Below the pieces are notes generated by a model. It searched no databases. It was given only the letters and a program-made list of their open reading frames with translations, and was not told the DNA's origin. From NCBI GenBank assembly GCA_947501555.1, contig CANMWG010000002.1, positions 258,224-322,223 on the forward strand: a stretch of 64,000 nt of DNA, read 5' to 3'. The stretch comes from an uncultured Paracoccaceae bacterium. Lineage in GTDB: Bacteria > Pseudomonadota > Alphaproteobacteria > Rhodobacterales > Rhodobacteraceae. The position numbers were made by a program, and so were the translations under genes. Shown piece after piece: positions 53,996 through 63,737 of the stretch (positions within the stretch are counted from its first letter, which is position 1; the number at the start of each line of letters is the position of its first letter).

Positions 53996-55792
53996 ATGAC
54001 CGCGTCAAAGGACCATAAATTCCGAAACCTCGAAGATTTTGCGGGGATCGCTTCTGATTGGTTTTGGGAAACCGATTCAGAGCACCGGTTCACATATTTT
54101 TCCAGTCGCATGGAGGAAGTCACACAAATTCCCGCCAACTCCGCCATTGGAAGCAGACGCGACAAGATTGCTTTGGAAAACGCCGATGATCCGAAATGGC
54201 GAGCCCACCTAGACGATCTGAACGCACATCGTCCGTTTCGCAACTTTGAATACAGCGTAAGACGCGCCACCGATGGATCAACCATGTGGCTGCGCATTGC
54301 AGGCCAACCACTGTTTGACGAAGTTGGAACGTTTATTGGCTACCGCGGCACCGGCCATGACATCACGGCTGAGAAAAACGCGATGCAACATCAGCTGGAG
54401 TCAATCGCCGCCCTTGCTGAACGGAACGAAGAACTAGATGAGGCACGTCAAGCGCTCGAAAGAAGTGCCTACCAAGATACATTGACTGGTGTTCTTAATC
54501 GGGGGGCATTCGAGCGGGATCTGGCCGCGGCGCTTTGCGTGCCAACAACGCGCACGGGGCTTCTGCACATCGACCTTGATCGGTTCAAATGGGTCAATGA
54601 CACGCTGGGCCATCCTGCGGGCGATGCCGTATTGATCGCTGCCGCGCAACGAATTTCACATGTGGTCGGTGATTTGGGAACGGTCTACCGGGTTGGCGGG
54701 GACGAATTTATGGTTGTTTTGACGACCGAGATAACCACGGACCAAGCCATACTGGTCGGCGACGGCATTATCGAAGCCATGGAAATCCCCATCGAACATG
54801 AAGAACGACGTGCAACCGTCGGGACAAGCATCGGCATTGCATTTGGTACCTCCGGGCACATGGCACCTGCCACATTGGTCGCCAATGCCGACGTCGCCCT
54901 ATACGAAGCCAAAAGAAGTGGGCGCAACAAACTGTGTCAGGTCACGCCCGAGATGCAGGCACGTATGCAGGCGCACAGGCGTTTGGCATTGGACATTCCA
55001 CTAGCGATCGACCGGCATGAATTTGTGCCGTTCTTCCAACCGCAAGTGCACGTAGGTACTGGTGCTGTGGTTGGAGCAGAGGCATTGGTCCGTTGGTTTC
55101 ATCCCAACTTGGGGATATTGCAGCCCAGCATTTTCCTGGGGGCCGCCACCGAGTTGGGTGTGGCTGGCAGTATCGACCGCTTGATGCTCAAACAGGCACT
55201 CGACACCGCCAATAGGCTACGACTGCAAGGGTTGGTGTTGCCTTCAGTATCAGTCAACATCAGTGCCGCGCGCCTGATGGACCCAAGCCTGCCTGACGAT
55301 GTTGAACGGCTTTGGGTCGACCGGAGCTGCCAGCTGTGCATCGAATTACTTGAAACGATCTACTTTGACGAAAGCCGCGAAACACCGCAGTTTGCGGAAA
55401 CCCTCAATCGGTTGCGCGAGATTGGTGTGCGGATCGAGACCGATGATTTCGGTAGCGGGCGGGCGTCTATTACTGGGTTGCTGAAGGTCAGGCCAGACAG
55501 GCTCAAGATTGACCGAACTTTGATCCAATCTGCCGTGACTGACCCGATCCGACGCAGCGTCGTGGCTGCGATCTTGGACATGACGCGCGGGTTGGGCATT
55601 GAGGCGATGGCAGAAGGCGTCGAAACAATGGCCGATATCGAAACGATCCGGGCGTTAGGGTGTGATATTTTCCAAGGTTACGCCCTTTCCGAACCGCTGA
55701 GCGAAGCGGGATTGACGGAATACCTGCGATCACAACATAGGGTGCCTAAAACGCAATCGGCAGGCCCAGAGGACCTGCCGAAACGTGCTTGA
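53996..55792 (+). CDS. PAS-GGDEF-EAL diguanylate cyclase/phosphodiesterase
   Basis: PAS region; YRVGGDEFMVVL; GAEALVRWFHP; DDFGSGRAS; KIDRTLI; EAMAEGVET. Confidence 0.93.
   Translation: MTASKDHKFRNLEDFAGIASDWFWETDSEHRFTYFSSRMEEVTQIPANSAIGSRRDKIALENADDPKWRAHLDDLNAHRPFRNFEYSVRRATDGSTMWLRIAGQPLFDEVGTFIGYRGTGHDITAEKNAMQHQLESIAALAERNEELDEARQALERSAYQDTLTGVLNRGAFERDLAAALCVPTTRTGLLHIDLDRFKWVNDTLGHPAGDAVLIAAAQRISHVVGDLGTVYRVGGDEFMVVLTTEITTDQAILVGDGIIEAMEIPIEHEERRATVGTSIGIAFGTSGHMAPATLVANADVALYEAKRSGRNKLCQVTPEMQARMQAHRRLALDIPLAIDRHEFVPFFQPQVHVGTGAVVGAEALVRWFHPNLGILQPSIFLGAATELGVAGSIDRLMLKQALDTANRLRLQGLVLPSVSVNISAARLMDPSLPDDVERLWVDRSCQLCIELLETIYFDESRETPQFAETLNRLREIGVRIETDDFGSGRASITGLLKVRPDRLKIDRTLIQSAVTDPIRRSVVAAILDMTRGLGIEAMAEGVETMADIETIRALGCDIFQGYALSEPLSEAGLTEYLRSQHRVPKTQSAGPEDLPKRA
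55758..55780 (-). terminator. Hairpin downstream of rplA lying inside the convergent EAL coding sequence
   Basis: cggcaggcccagaggacctgccg; weak T-rich tail on the minus strand. Confidence 0.45.
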
Positions 55793-55807
55793 ACCTTTTG
55801 TCAGGTC

Positions 55808-56509
55808 TTAGGCGTTGCCCGTTGCAGAGGCGACGTCGATAGAAACGCCTGGGCCCATGGTCGAGCTGACGGCGATCTTTTTCATGTAGGTCCCTTTGGC
55901 ACCGGCGGGCTTGGCTTTGCCAACGGCGTCAACGAAGGCCAGCATGTTTTCTTCGATCTGCTTGGCACTGAATGACGCCTTGCCGATACCCGCATGCACA
56001 ACACCGGCTTTTTCGGCCTTGAACTGCACCTGACCGCCTTTGGCGTCTTCAACAGCTTGCTTGACGTCCATGGTCACTGTGCCGACCCGTGGGTTTGGCA
56101 TCAGGTTACGTGGACCAAGCACCTTACCCAAACGGCCAACAACGGCCATCATATCAGGTGTGGCGATGCAGCGATCAAAATCGATGGTGCCGCCCTGGAC
56201 GGTTTCCATCAGATCCTCTGCGCCAACAATGTCTGCACCAGCGGCTTTTGCTTCTTCCGCTTTCTCGCCACGGGCGAAAACAGCAACGCGGACGGTTTTA
56301 CCTGTGCCATGTGGCAAAGAAACTGTGCCACGGACCATTTGATCCGCATGACGAGGGTCAACGCCCAATGTCATTGCGATCTCGATGGATTCGTCAAACT
56401 TCGCCTTGGCGTTGTCTTTGACCAGTGATGCGGCTTCCTCAACGGACACATTGTGCTTGTCTGCAAATGCGGCCCGCGCTGCGGTTGTACGCTTACCAAA
56501 TTTTGCCAT
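55808..56509 (-). CDS. rplA: 50S ribosomal protein L1
   Basis: [44 protein letters not shown]. Confidence 0.98.
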   Translation of the reverse strand: MAKFGKRTTAARAAFADKHNVSVEEAASLVKDNAKAKFDESIEIAMTLGVDPRHADQMVRGTVSLPHGTGKTVRVAVFARGEKAEEAKAAGADIVGAEDLMETVQGGTIDFDRCIATPDMMAVVGRLGKVLGPRNLMPNPRVGTVTMDVKQAVEDAKGGQVQFKAEKAGVVHAGIGKASFSAKQIEENMLAFVDAVGKAKPAGAKGTYMKKIAVSSTMGPGVSIDVASATGNA

Positions 56510-56934
56510 TACTTGACCTCCACACCCATAGACCGGGCAGAACCAGCGATGATCAACATCGCGCCTTCGATGGACGTCGCGTTGAGGTCCTTCATTTTGG
56601 CTTCTGCGATTTCACGCACTTGCTTACCAGTGATTGAACCAGCAACGGATTTACCTGGTGTCTGCGAACCGCTTTTCAGTTTGGCAGCTTTCTTGATATA
56701 ATAAGACGCAGGTGGCGTCTTGATTTCCATCGAGAACGACTTGTCCTGATAATAGGTGATCACAGTCGGGCACGGTGCTCCAGGTTCCATGTCGCCTGAT
56801 TTTGCGTTGAACGCTTTGCAGAATTCCATGATGTTAATACCGCGCTGACCCAGCGCAGGACCGACAGGTGGGGAAGGGTTGGCTTGGCCGGCAGGAACCT
56901 GCAGCTTGAGCGTACCCATAATCTTCTTGGCCAT
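56509..56934 (-). CDS. rplK: 50S ribosomal protein L11
   Basis: [45 protein letters not shown]. Confidence 0.98.
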   Translation of the reverse strand: MAKKIMGTLKLQVPAGQANPSPPVGPALGQRGINIMEFCKAFNAKSGDMEPGAPCPTVITYYQDKSFSMEIKTPPASYYIKKAAKLKSGSQTPGKSVAGSITGKQVREIAEAKMKDLNATSIEGAMLIIAGSARSMGVEVK

Positions 56935-57222
56935 TGGCCATCTCCTTTTCCAACGCCCATTGGTCGCGACCGCAGGGCTTTTCGTTGTGTGGTCCGGTCC
57001 GATGCACGCGTGCACCTCGCCTCCCACATGAGTGCCGCCAAAACGTGCGACAAGCCGCTCATTTAGTCGGGGTTATCCCGCAATGCAAGAGATTTTACTA
57101 ATTCCGACGGGAGTACATTCACCCCCCGTATAATGGCTGTAATCATGCGATCACGAAAAGTTTCAACACCGCGGGTTGCCTTATCCGCGCCGGCGTTATT
57201 TTTACGATCCGAGGTGCCTGCC

Positions 57223-57735
57223 ATGACCTATTCAAACCTACAAATCACCTATCATTGGTTGACCGCCGCCGCGATCGCCGCCATGGCCGCATCCGGGCTC
57301 GCCTATACCTACGACTGGGTAGAAGGTGACAGTATCGCCTTTCATCAAATTGTCGGACAGATCCTGATCGTGCTGCTTGTCGCGCGCATCATCGCGCGGC
57401 TGACCTCACCACCCCGCCACGCGACAGTGCAACACGCACGATGGGAGCAGATCATCGCCCTTGTCGTCCACATCGGTTTATATCTTTGTATGGTCGCTTA
57501 TGTAGTCACGGGGTATGTCTCTGCCTCGGGACTGCGCGATCCGTTATTGATTGCCCCTGTCAACCAAGCCTTCGCCCGTTCCGATACTGGCGAGCTGATC
57601 CTTGAAGCGCATTTTGCCATCAAGTGGGTATTGCTGGGCCTCGTGTCCTTGCACATTGCCGGCGTGATCAAACATCGCTTTTGGGACAAAGACACCACGC
57701 TCTCAAACATGACACCCACCTTTCGGAAGGAATAA
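57223..57735 (+). CDS. Cytochrome b561-type membrane cytochrome
   Basis: Four hydrophobic segments; SNLQITYHWLTAAAIAAMAASGLAYT, HIGLYLCMVAYVVTGYVS, EAHFAIKWVLLGLVSLHIAGVIKHRF. Confidence 0.88.
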   Translation: MTYSNLQITYHWLTAAAIAAMAASGLAYTYDWVEGDSIAFHQIVGQILIVLLVARIIARLTSPPRHATVQHARWEQIIALVVHIGLYLCMVAYVVTGYVSASGLRDPLLIAPVNQAFARSDTGELILEAHFAIKWVLLGLVSLHIAGVIKHRFWDKDTTLSNMTPTFRKE

Positions 57736-57738
57736 TGC

Positions 57739-58308
57739 ATGCAAAAAATAACTCGACGCCACGTGATCGCCACTGTTTCAAGTTCGGCAGTCTTGCTGTG
57801 CCCGGCTCTGCTGAACGCACAAACCGACATTGATACAGAATGGGCCGAGATCCCCGATGACCGCCCCATCGGAGAAACCAATTTGATCAATATCGACGCA
57901 GGTCCCGCTCAGGTTGATGTCTCAGAGCTGCAGCCCGGCGAAGTCGCCGTGATCGCCCGGCCCACTACGGACGAAGCCTATTCCGGAACTGGTATGATCC
58001 AATATGTGGCCGTTCACCGCCGCACGGCCGACCAAATCGCCTTTGGTGAGGCCAATGATCGCGAAGACCCGCTGCAAAATCCCGAATATTTCGTTGTGAA
58101 CCTTGTTTGCACACACCGTGGCAAAGCCATTGGAATCACTGGCAATCCAGATGCCCCCTTTGCCTGCACAGATCGCGGTGACCGGCATGCATCCGTTTTT
58201 GACGCATCCGGCTTCGGCGTCTCTGGCGCGTCCGAGGATGAATATCTGTCGGTTCCGGACTACACATTGACGTCTGCGGATGGTTCAGTGGTCGTGCAGT
58301 TGGCCTGA
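57739..58308 (+). CDS. Rieske-like iron-sulfur protein with Tat-type leader and atypical second motif
   Basis: MQKITRRHVIATVSSS leader; CTHRGKAIG ... FACTDRGDRHASVFD. Confidence 0.65.
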   Translation: MQKITRRHVIATVSSSAVLLCPALLNAQTDIDTEWAEIPDDRPIGETNLINIDAGPAQVDVSELQPGEVAVIARPTTDEAYSGTGMIQYVAVHRRTADQIAFGEANDREDPLQNPEYFVVNLVCTHRGKAIGITGNPDAPFACTDRGDRHASVFDASGFGVSGASEDEYLSVPDYTLTSADGSVVVQLA

Positions 58309-58318
58309 CCAAAACGAA

Positions 58319-58343
58319 AAGGGGAGCGTTCAACGCTCCCCTT
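58319..58343. terminator. Terminator shared by nusG and the Rieske-like gene
   Basis: aaggggagcgttcaacgctcccctt between convergent genes. Confidence 0.75.
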
Positions 58344-58364
58344 CATCAAATATCAGCGCAGGTG

Positions 58365-58895
58365 TTACTGCTTGGTCACTTGCGTGTATTCCAGCTCAAC
58401 TGGGGTGGCTCGGCCAAAGATTGAAACCGTCACTTTCAAGCGCTGGTTCTCTTCATCAACTTCTTCGACCATGCCATCGAAGTCCTCAAACGGCCCTTCG
58501 TTGACTTTGACCTTCTCGCCAATATCGAAGTGGATCAATGTGCGTGGGGCGTCTTCGCCTTCCTGTACACGGCCAAGGATGGCCTGCACTTCGGCATCGC
58601 GCATCGGCATTGGGCGACCTTGCGGGCCCAAGAAACCTGTAACGCGGTTGATTGAATTGATGAGGTGGTAGCCCTCATCAGACATTTCCATATGGACCAG
58701 CACATAGCCGGGCATAAAGCGACGTTCGGCAGTCACCTTCTTGTTGCGACGGATTTCGATGACCTCTTCGGTCGGAACCAGAACTTCGTCGATTTGCTCG
58801 TCGAGCCCCTGCTCTTCTGCCTTGGTCCGGATTGCTTCTGCGATCTTCTTTTCAAAGTTCGACAGAACACTCACTGAGTACCAACGTTTCGCCAT
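58365..58895 (-). CDS. nusG: Transcription termination/antitermination factor NusG
   Basis: RWYSVSVLSNFEKKIAEAI...FMPGYVLVHMEMSDEGYHLI...VNEGPFEDFDGMVEEVDEENQRLKVTVSIFGRATPVELEYTQV. Confidence 0.97.
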   Translation of the reverse strand: MAKRWYSVSVLSNFEKKIAEAIRTKAEEQGLDEQIDEVLVPTEEVIEIRRNKKVTAERRFMPGYVLVHMEMSDEGYHLINSINRVTGFLGPQGRPMPMRDAEVQAILGRVQEGEDAPRTLIHFDIGEKVKVNEGPFEDFDGMVEEVDEENQRLKVTVSIFGRATPVELEYTQVTKQ

Positions 58896-59088
58896 GTTTT
58901 AGGGCCACCTTGTCACCGCAGCCACGCAGGACTGCATATTCCAATTCACTCTGCCGGACCATTCCGCCAGTCCCTAACATAAAAGCGGCGCGCAACTCGA
59001 TTCGCTACACGCCATGTCAGGGAAGTTGCAGGCTCATACCGCTGCCACCCAATGTTTTCAAGAGGCGCGCTGCGAAATTCCGGACTGC

Positions 59089-59289
59089 TTATCCACTGAA
59101 ATATTCAAGGACGCCCGTCAAACCAGAGCGGATCAGCAAGTCGACCAGCGAAAAGAACACCGCCGTCAGCGCCGCCATGATAAAGACCATCACGGTTGTC
59201 AAAATCACCTCGCGGCGGGTCGGCCAAACAACCTTGGACACCTCGGCGCGAACTTCTTGGATAAATTTGACAGGGTTGGCGATGGCCAT
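59089..59289 (-). CDS. secE: Preprotein translocase subunit SecE
   Basis: NPVKFIQEVRAEVSKVVWPTRREVILTTVMVFIMAALTAVFFSLVD. Confidence 0.95.
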   Translation of the reverse strand: MAIANPVKFIQEVRAEVSKVVWPTRREVILTTVMVFIMAALTAVFFSLVDLLIRSGLTGVLEYFSG

Positions 59290-59363
59290 GGCTAATTGTC
59301 CTTTATGCAACACGCGGGACATACGGCGTCTGCAAGGCGATTTCAAGCCCGGCAGGGGCGATG

Positions 59364-60251
59364 TCACGTGCATTTCAGCAAGGTAACCCCTTCCATGCAC
59401 GCAATTGCGTCCACCTGAGCGGCATAGGCGGAATCGCCCTCGGCATGCGCCTTTGCATCAAATCCATCAAACGAGGGCTGATCCGGGCCCACAGGCCATA
59501 GTTTGCGCATGCCAAAGCCAGCCCGCTCGGTGTCACCTTCAGCATGACGCCGCAACGTTTCGGTCACAGCGGCAGCAGACAGACCCTCATGGATGCGCCG
59601 AGGCAATGGCTGAACCAACGTGGCCTGCTCTGGGCCAACCATCGCGGCGCAGATTTGCGCGAAGACGGCGGCGTAATCTTCTTGGCGCCACACAAAGAGC
59701 TGACGCACACCCGCTGCCCCGCGCAAACGGGTGATCAGATCGCGCCAATCCACACTCGTAATCGGGTTGATGTGCTTGTAGCGATCCAACGGCATAACAC
59801 GGCCTCCCATTAACATCTGACAATAAGCAGAGTTCAGGAAAGCTGTCGGACGACGAATGCCAACAAAAACATCTATCGGACAGCCCATCGACTGTGCGAA
59901 GGCGGTCACGCGTTCGGCGGCATGCGGATAACGTTTCTCAACAGGATAGCGGCGCGGGCTGTTCAACACGCCAATGTAGTTCTCTTCGCTGAAAACCACA
60001 CGCGTTGCGTCTTTGCGCATCAGGTCCAACTGCGCAGTGGGCGACCGCCTTGACGGATCAACCGGACCATCCTTCAGCCCAAACAAGGCCGGAATGGAAC
60101 GACCCGGTAGCCGAAAATACTTGGGGCCGTAAAACCGCACGCCTGCGTCCGCAAGCGGGGCCGCGACACTTTGCAACGAGCGCTGCAAATGGGTGGTCGC
60201 TGTCTTATGGGCACCCACATGAAAGGCGACGGTGAATTCAGGGGGGGTCAT
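59364..60251 (-). CDS. Sulfotransferase-like P-loop protein
   Basis: FTVAFHVGAHKTATTHLQRSLQ resembles a PAPS-binding loop; DVFVGIRRPTAFLNSAYCQML. Confidence 0.65.
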   Translation of the reverse strand: MTPPEFTVAFHVGAHKTATTHLQRSLQSVAAPLADAGVRFYGPKYFRLPGRSIPALFGLKDGPVDPSRRSPTAQLDLMRKDATRVVFSEENYIGVLNSPRRYPVEKRYPHAAERVTAFAQSMGCPIDVFVGIRRPTAFLNSAYCQMLMGGRVMPLDRYKHINPITSVDWRDLITRLRGAAGVRQLFVWRQEDYAAVFAQICAAMVGPEQATLVQPLPRRIHEGLSAAAVTETLRRHAEGDTERAGFGMRKLWPVGPDQPSFDGFDAKAHAEGDSAYAAQVDAIACMEGVTLLKCT

Positions 60252-60288
60252 CTTGAAACGTGATCCTCCGACGGGCGGTGATCTGGTC

Positions 60289-60364
60289 TGGCAGGGGCTG
60301 AGGGACTCGAACCCACGACCCTCGGTTTTGGAGACCGATGCTCTACCAACTGAGCTAAACCCCT
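60289..60364 (-). tRNA. trnW: tRNA-Trp (anticodon CCA), CCA end encoded
   Basis: aggggtttagctcagttggtagagcatcggtctccaaaaccgagggtcgtgggttcgaaccctcagcccctgcca folds as a full cloverleaf. Confidence 0.97.
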
Positions 60365-60799
60365 ATGACCGCCTGCCGGACTAGTCCGAAACGAAAGCCG
60401 GATCAAGAGGGAAGGTGCACCAGACGTATGTTCGCGGGCAGAAATGTCGAAAGAGAAGGGCCAGCCAAGGACCAAAGGCCTTGGCCGCCTATGTCATCGC
60501 GTCGGTGGATCGAAAAATCCGCGTTTCTTGCGGGACTTCTAGCAACGCTGCACCGGTGCTATTTGACGTTTTTGCGATCGGACCACCAAATTGCAAGTCG
60601 AAGGCCTGGACGATCTGAAAGCCGCATTGACGGCTTGGTTGATCGGAAGATGCGGCAAGAGGCGTGGAAGCGCAGAGCGAGGATTTACGCAGCAAATTAG
60701 ACGCACCCCTCGGCCGCGCGGATGCGTTGGCTGCAGATGGCTGACACACTGCGTTTCCATATGGCTTGCAGACTGTATGCATCGTATTTTCGGTAGTGC

Positions 60800-60912
60800 T
60801 CAGCGCAACCGGCGCGCTCATCTCGTCTATTGGCCCAACCCGTAAACGGCGCGACGGTGCGCACCCTTGTTGGATTGGGGGCGGATGAGGGGAGGGTGTA
60901 AAGGGTCAGGGC
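60800..60912 (-). repeat. Duplicate of the rpsJ promoter/leader region, upstream of trnW
   Basis: ATCCAACAAGGGTGCGCACCGTCGCGCC identical to the rpsJ leader; flanks also alignable; TTTACA -35 kept. Confidence 0.8.
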
Positions 60913-60915
60913 AAC

Positions 60916-61737
60916 TTAGCCATCCTGTTGTGAATATCCGTTCTGACGCTTCCAACTATCGAAACTATGCATCAAACAGCCTTCCATCCACGTGAAGTCA
61001 GAAATGCAGTCTCGGTTACCTTGGTAGGCGTAGACATAATCGGGCACTATGAACGATGGGTACTTGCCTTGATCAACCAGTGCTTTTTCCTTTTTTCTGA
61101 AACCGTTAGTCCAGCTCTCATAAGGACCCCGCTCGCCTTCTAGCCAAAAATCCTTGTTATGGAAGCTGTTCTCACGCCAACGCTTGGCAATCAATGCACA
61201 TGTGTACCATGCATCTTGGTATGACGCATTTTGCCATTGCGAATAGTCCAAAACGTCCGGCCAATTCTGCGCATCAACAAAAAAGATTCTAAAGGCAGTG
61301 CCCAAATCGCATTGAGGTTGTGAAATGATCTGCAAGAGCGGCGCGGACCCGTAGTCCCAGTTCCAGTTGCGCACTATTGCATGCCAAGTATCCGGTGACT
61401 GGTTCGGTAACCATTCCAAAAACTCTTGATCCGACATTTCAATCTTGCCTTCTACGAGCCATCGCTGGAGGAGTTCATTCTCATGCTCAGTCCGACAAAA
61501 ACGCTGCCTCATCTTTCGTTCGGCAATAATATCCGCTCTTTTATGGATTCGCCCGGGGCTGTCATGCGGATAGGTTTGTGTTTCTTCAAGGCGCTCGAGT
61601 TGGCTTGATTTTCGCAATTCCTCACTGACCCGCATTGGATCAACCACATTTCGTCGCCTTTCAGCACTGCGGAGGTGAGGCAAGACAATCAGTATCACGA
61701 CGACCACCGCGATCACTGGCAAAATATTGTCGATCAA
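60916..61737 (-). CDS. Hypothetical membrane-anchored protein with DUF4274-like segment
   Basis: N-terminal TM helix; QSPDTWHAIVRNWNWDYGSAPLLQIISQPQCDLGTAFRIFF. Confidence 0.6.
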   Translation of the reverse strand: MIDNILPVIAVVVVILIVLPHLRSAERRRNVVDPMRVSEELRKSSQLERLEETQTYPHDSPGRIHKRADIIAERKMRQRFCRTEHENELLQRWLVEGKIEMSDQEFLEWLPNQSPDTWHAIVRNWNWDYGSAPLLQIISQPQCDLGTAFRIFFVDAQNWPDVLDYSQWQNASYQDAWYTCALIAKRWRENSFHNKDFWLEGERGPYESWTNGFRKKEKALVDQGKYPSFIVPDYVYAYQGNRDCISDFTWMEGCLMHSFDSWKRQNGYSQQDG

Positions 61738-61892
61738 TTCATCGCCTCCTTCTCTCGAGCATCATGGATTGCTCAGGTCGGTGGTACAACCACTCATAGA
61801 AAGAAGTTTTCCATTTCTGCAGAGACGCATTACTTCCCAACGAGGCGTTAACTCAACTTTCTTGCCTAAAAGGAGAGTAACTGTTTGACGCT

Positions 61893-61920
61893 AAAGGCCG
61901 CCCCATGTGGAGCGGCCTTT
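61893..61920 (-). terminator. Terminator after tuf copy 2
   Basis: aaaggccgccccatgtggagcggccttt, one base different from the copy-1 terminator stem. Confidence 0.85.
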
Positions 61921-61998
61921 GTTATTCATAACGCTGTTGTGGGTTCTCGGTGATTGCTGCGCATTCACCTGCCACCCACCAGTGCCGTTCAAGATTGT

Positions 61999-63174
61999 TT
62001 ATTCAACAATCTTTGATACGACACCCGCACCAACAGTCCGGCCACCCTCGCGGATCGCGAAGCGCAGGCCGTCTTCCATCGCAATCGGCGCGATCAGCTC
62101 AACGTTGAACTTCAGGTTGTCGCCAGGCATCACCATTTCAGTGCCCGCTGGCAGCTCAACAGTACCGGTCACGTCTGTGGTCCGGAAGTAGAACTGTGGA
62201 CGGTAGTTCGCGAAGAACGGTGTGTGACGACCGCCCTCTTCCTTGGTCAGGATATAGGCCTCAGCCTCAAACTTCGTGTGCGGCTTCACAGAACCCGGCT
62301 TACACAGGATCTGACCACGCTCAACGCCTTCACGGTCAACACCGCGCAGCAACGCACCGATGTTGTCGCCAGCTTCACCTGAATCCAGCAGCTTGCGGAA
62401 CATTTCAACGCCTGTGCAGGTCGTTTTCGATGTATCCTTGATGCCCACGATCTCAATCTCGTCACCGACATTGATTACGCCACGCTCAACACGGCCCGTC
62501 ACAACAGTACCACGACCAGAGATCGAGAACACATCCTCGATTGGCATCAGGAACGGCAGGTCAACCGCACGGGCAGGTGTTGGGATGTACTCATCCACAG
62601 CCGCCATCAGCTTTTCAATGGATTCCTTACCGATGTTGTCGTCACGCTCTTCCATCGCGGCCAGGGCCGAACCAGGGATCACAGGGATATCATCGCCAGG
62701 ATATTCGTAAGAGCTTAACAACTCGCGAATTTCCATTTCAACCAGTTCGAGCAGCTCGTCATCGTCGACCTGATCAACTTTGTTCATGTAGACAACCATA
62801 TATGGGATGCCAACCTGACGACCCAACAAGATGTGCTCACGCGTTTGCGGCATTGGGCCGTCTGCGGCGTTCACAACCAGGATCGCGCCGTCCATTTGCG
62901 CCGCACCGGTGATCATGTTTTTGACGTAGTCAGCGTGGCCGGGGCAGTCAACGTGCGCATAGTGACGCGATTCAGTCTCATATTCCACGTGTGCCGTTGA
63001 GATCGTGATCCCACGCGCCTTCTCTTCCGGCGCGCCGTCAATCTGGTCATACGCCTGGAAGTCACCAAAATACTTCGTGATCGCCGCCGTCAGCGTCGTC
63101 TTCCCGTGGTCAACGTGGCCAATCGTACCAATGTTAACGTGCGGCTTGTTACGTTCAAACTTTGCCTTTGCCAT
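61999..63174 (-). CDS. tuf: Elongation factor Tu (copy 2)
   Basis: Protein identical to 35743-36918; antisense ORF translations are identical too. Confidence 0.99.
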   Translation of the reverse strand: MAKAKFERNKPHVNIGTIGHVDHGKTTLTAAITKYFGDFQAYDQIDGAPEEKARGITISTAHVEYETESRHYAHVDCPGHADYVKNMITGAAQMDGAILVVNAADGPMPQTREHILLGRQVGIPYMVVYMNKVDQVDDDELLELVEMEIRELLSSYEYPGDDIPVIPGSALAAMEERDDNIGKESIEKLMAAVDEYIPTPARAVDLPFLMPIEDVFSISGRGTVVTGRVERGVINVGDEIEIVGIKDTSKTTCTGVEMFRKLLDSGEAGDNIGALLRGVDREGVERGQILCKPGSVKPHTKFEAEAYILTKEEGGRHTPFFANYRPQFYFRTTDVTGTVELPAGTEMVMPGDNLKFNVELIAPIAMEDGLRFAIREGGRTVGAGVVSKIVE

Positions 63175-63377
63175 TTTGCAGGGCCCTTAATTTTGAGGGG
63201 CCAATCCGGCCCGGTCCAACATCGCGGGCGATGTATTGGGAATCGGCAGGGAAATCAAGCCTCCGCTTTTTCTCAGTGCATTGAAATTTTTCTGCGCAAG
63301 ATGTCGATTTCGATCCTTGTCAAACGTCTGGTATGTACGAAGGCAATTTCGCCCGCGACATCAACAGGAGACAACCC

Positions 63378-63731
63378 ATGCAATACATGTGCCTTATCTA
63401 TTCCGCCGAAGGAACTGGCCCGCAGCCCGGCACCCCTGAGTTTGGCCCCTTTATTCAGGCCTATCAGGAATTCGGCGCCGAGATGAAAGAGCGCGGTGCA
63501 ATGGTCGCAGGAGACGCCTTGCAACCAACCGCGACCGCAACGACGGTGACTGTCCGCGATGGCAAAGCCATCACAACCGATGGCCCCTTTGCGGAAACCA
63601 AGGAACAATTGGGCGGTTATTACCTGCTCGACTGTGAGAACCTGGATGATGCGTTGGCCCAGGCTGCCAAGATCCCAACTGCGACTTATGGTCGGATCGA
63701 AGTCCGCCCCGTGATGGTCTGGGACGACTAA
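63378..63731 (+). CDS. YCII/DGPF-domain protein
   Basis: MQYMCLIYSAEG...VRDGKAITTDGPFAETKEQLGGYYLLDCENLDDALAQAAKIPTATYGRIEVRPVM. Confidence 0.9.
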   Translation: MQYMCLIYSAEGTGPQPGTPEFGPFIQAYQEFGAEMKERGAMVAGDALQPTATATTVTVRDGKAITTDGPFAETKEQLGGYYLLDCENLDDALAQAAKIPTATYGRIEVRPVMVWDD

Positions 63732-63737
63732 GCCTTG

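Noticed and set aside
60489-60821. Possible rpsJ pseudogene downstream of the duplicated rpsJ leader
   Set aside because: I compared the minus-strand reading with S10; only scattered residues agree (e.g. AFD, GPI), not enough to claim homology.
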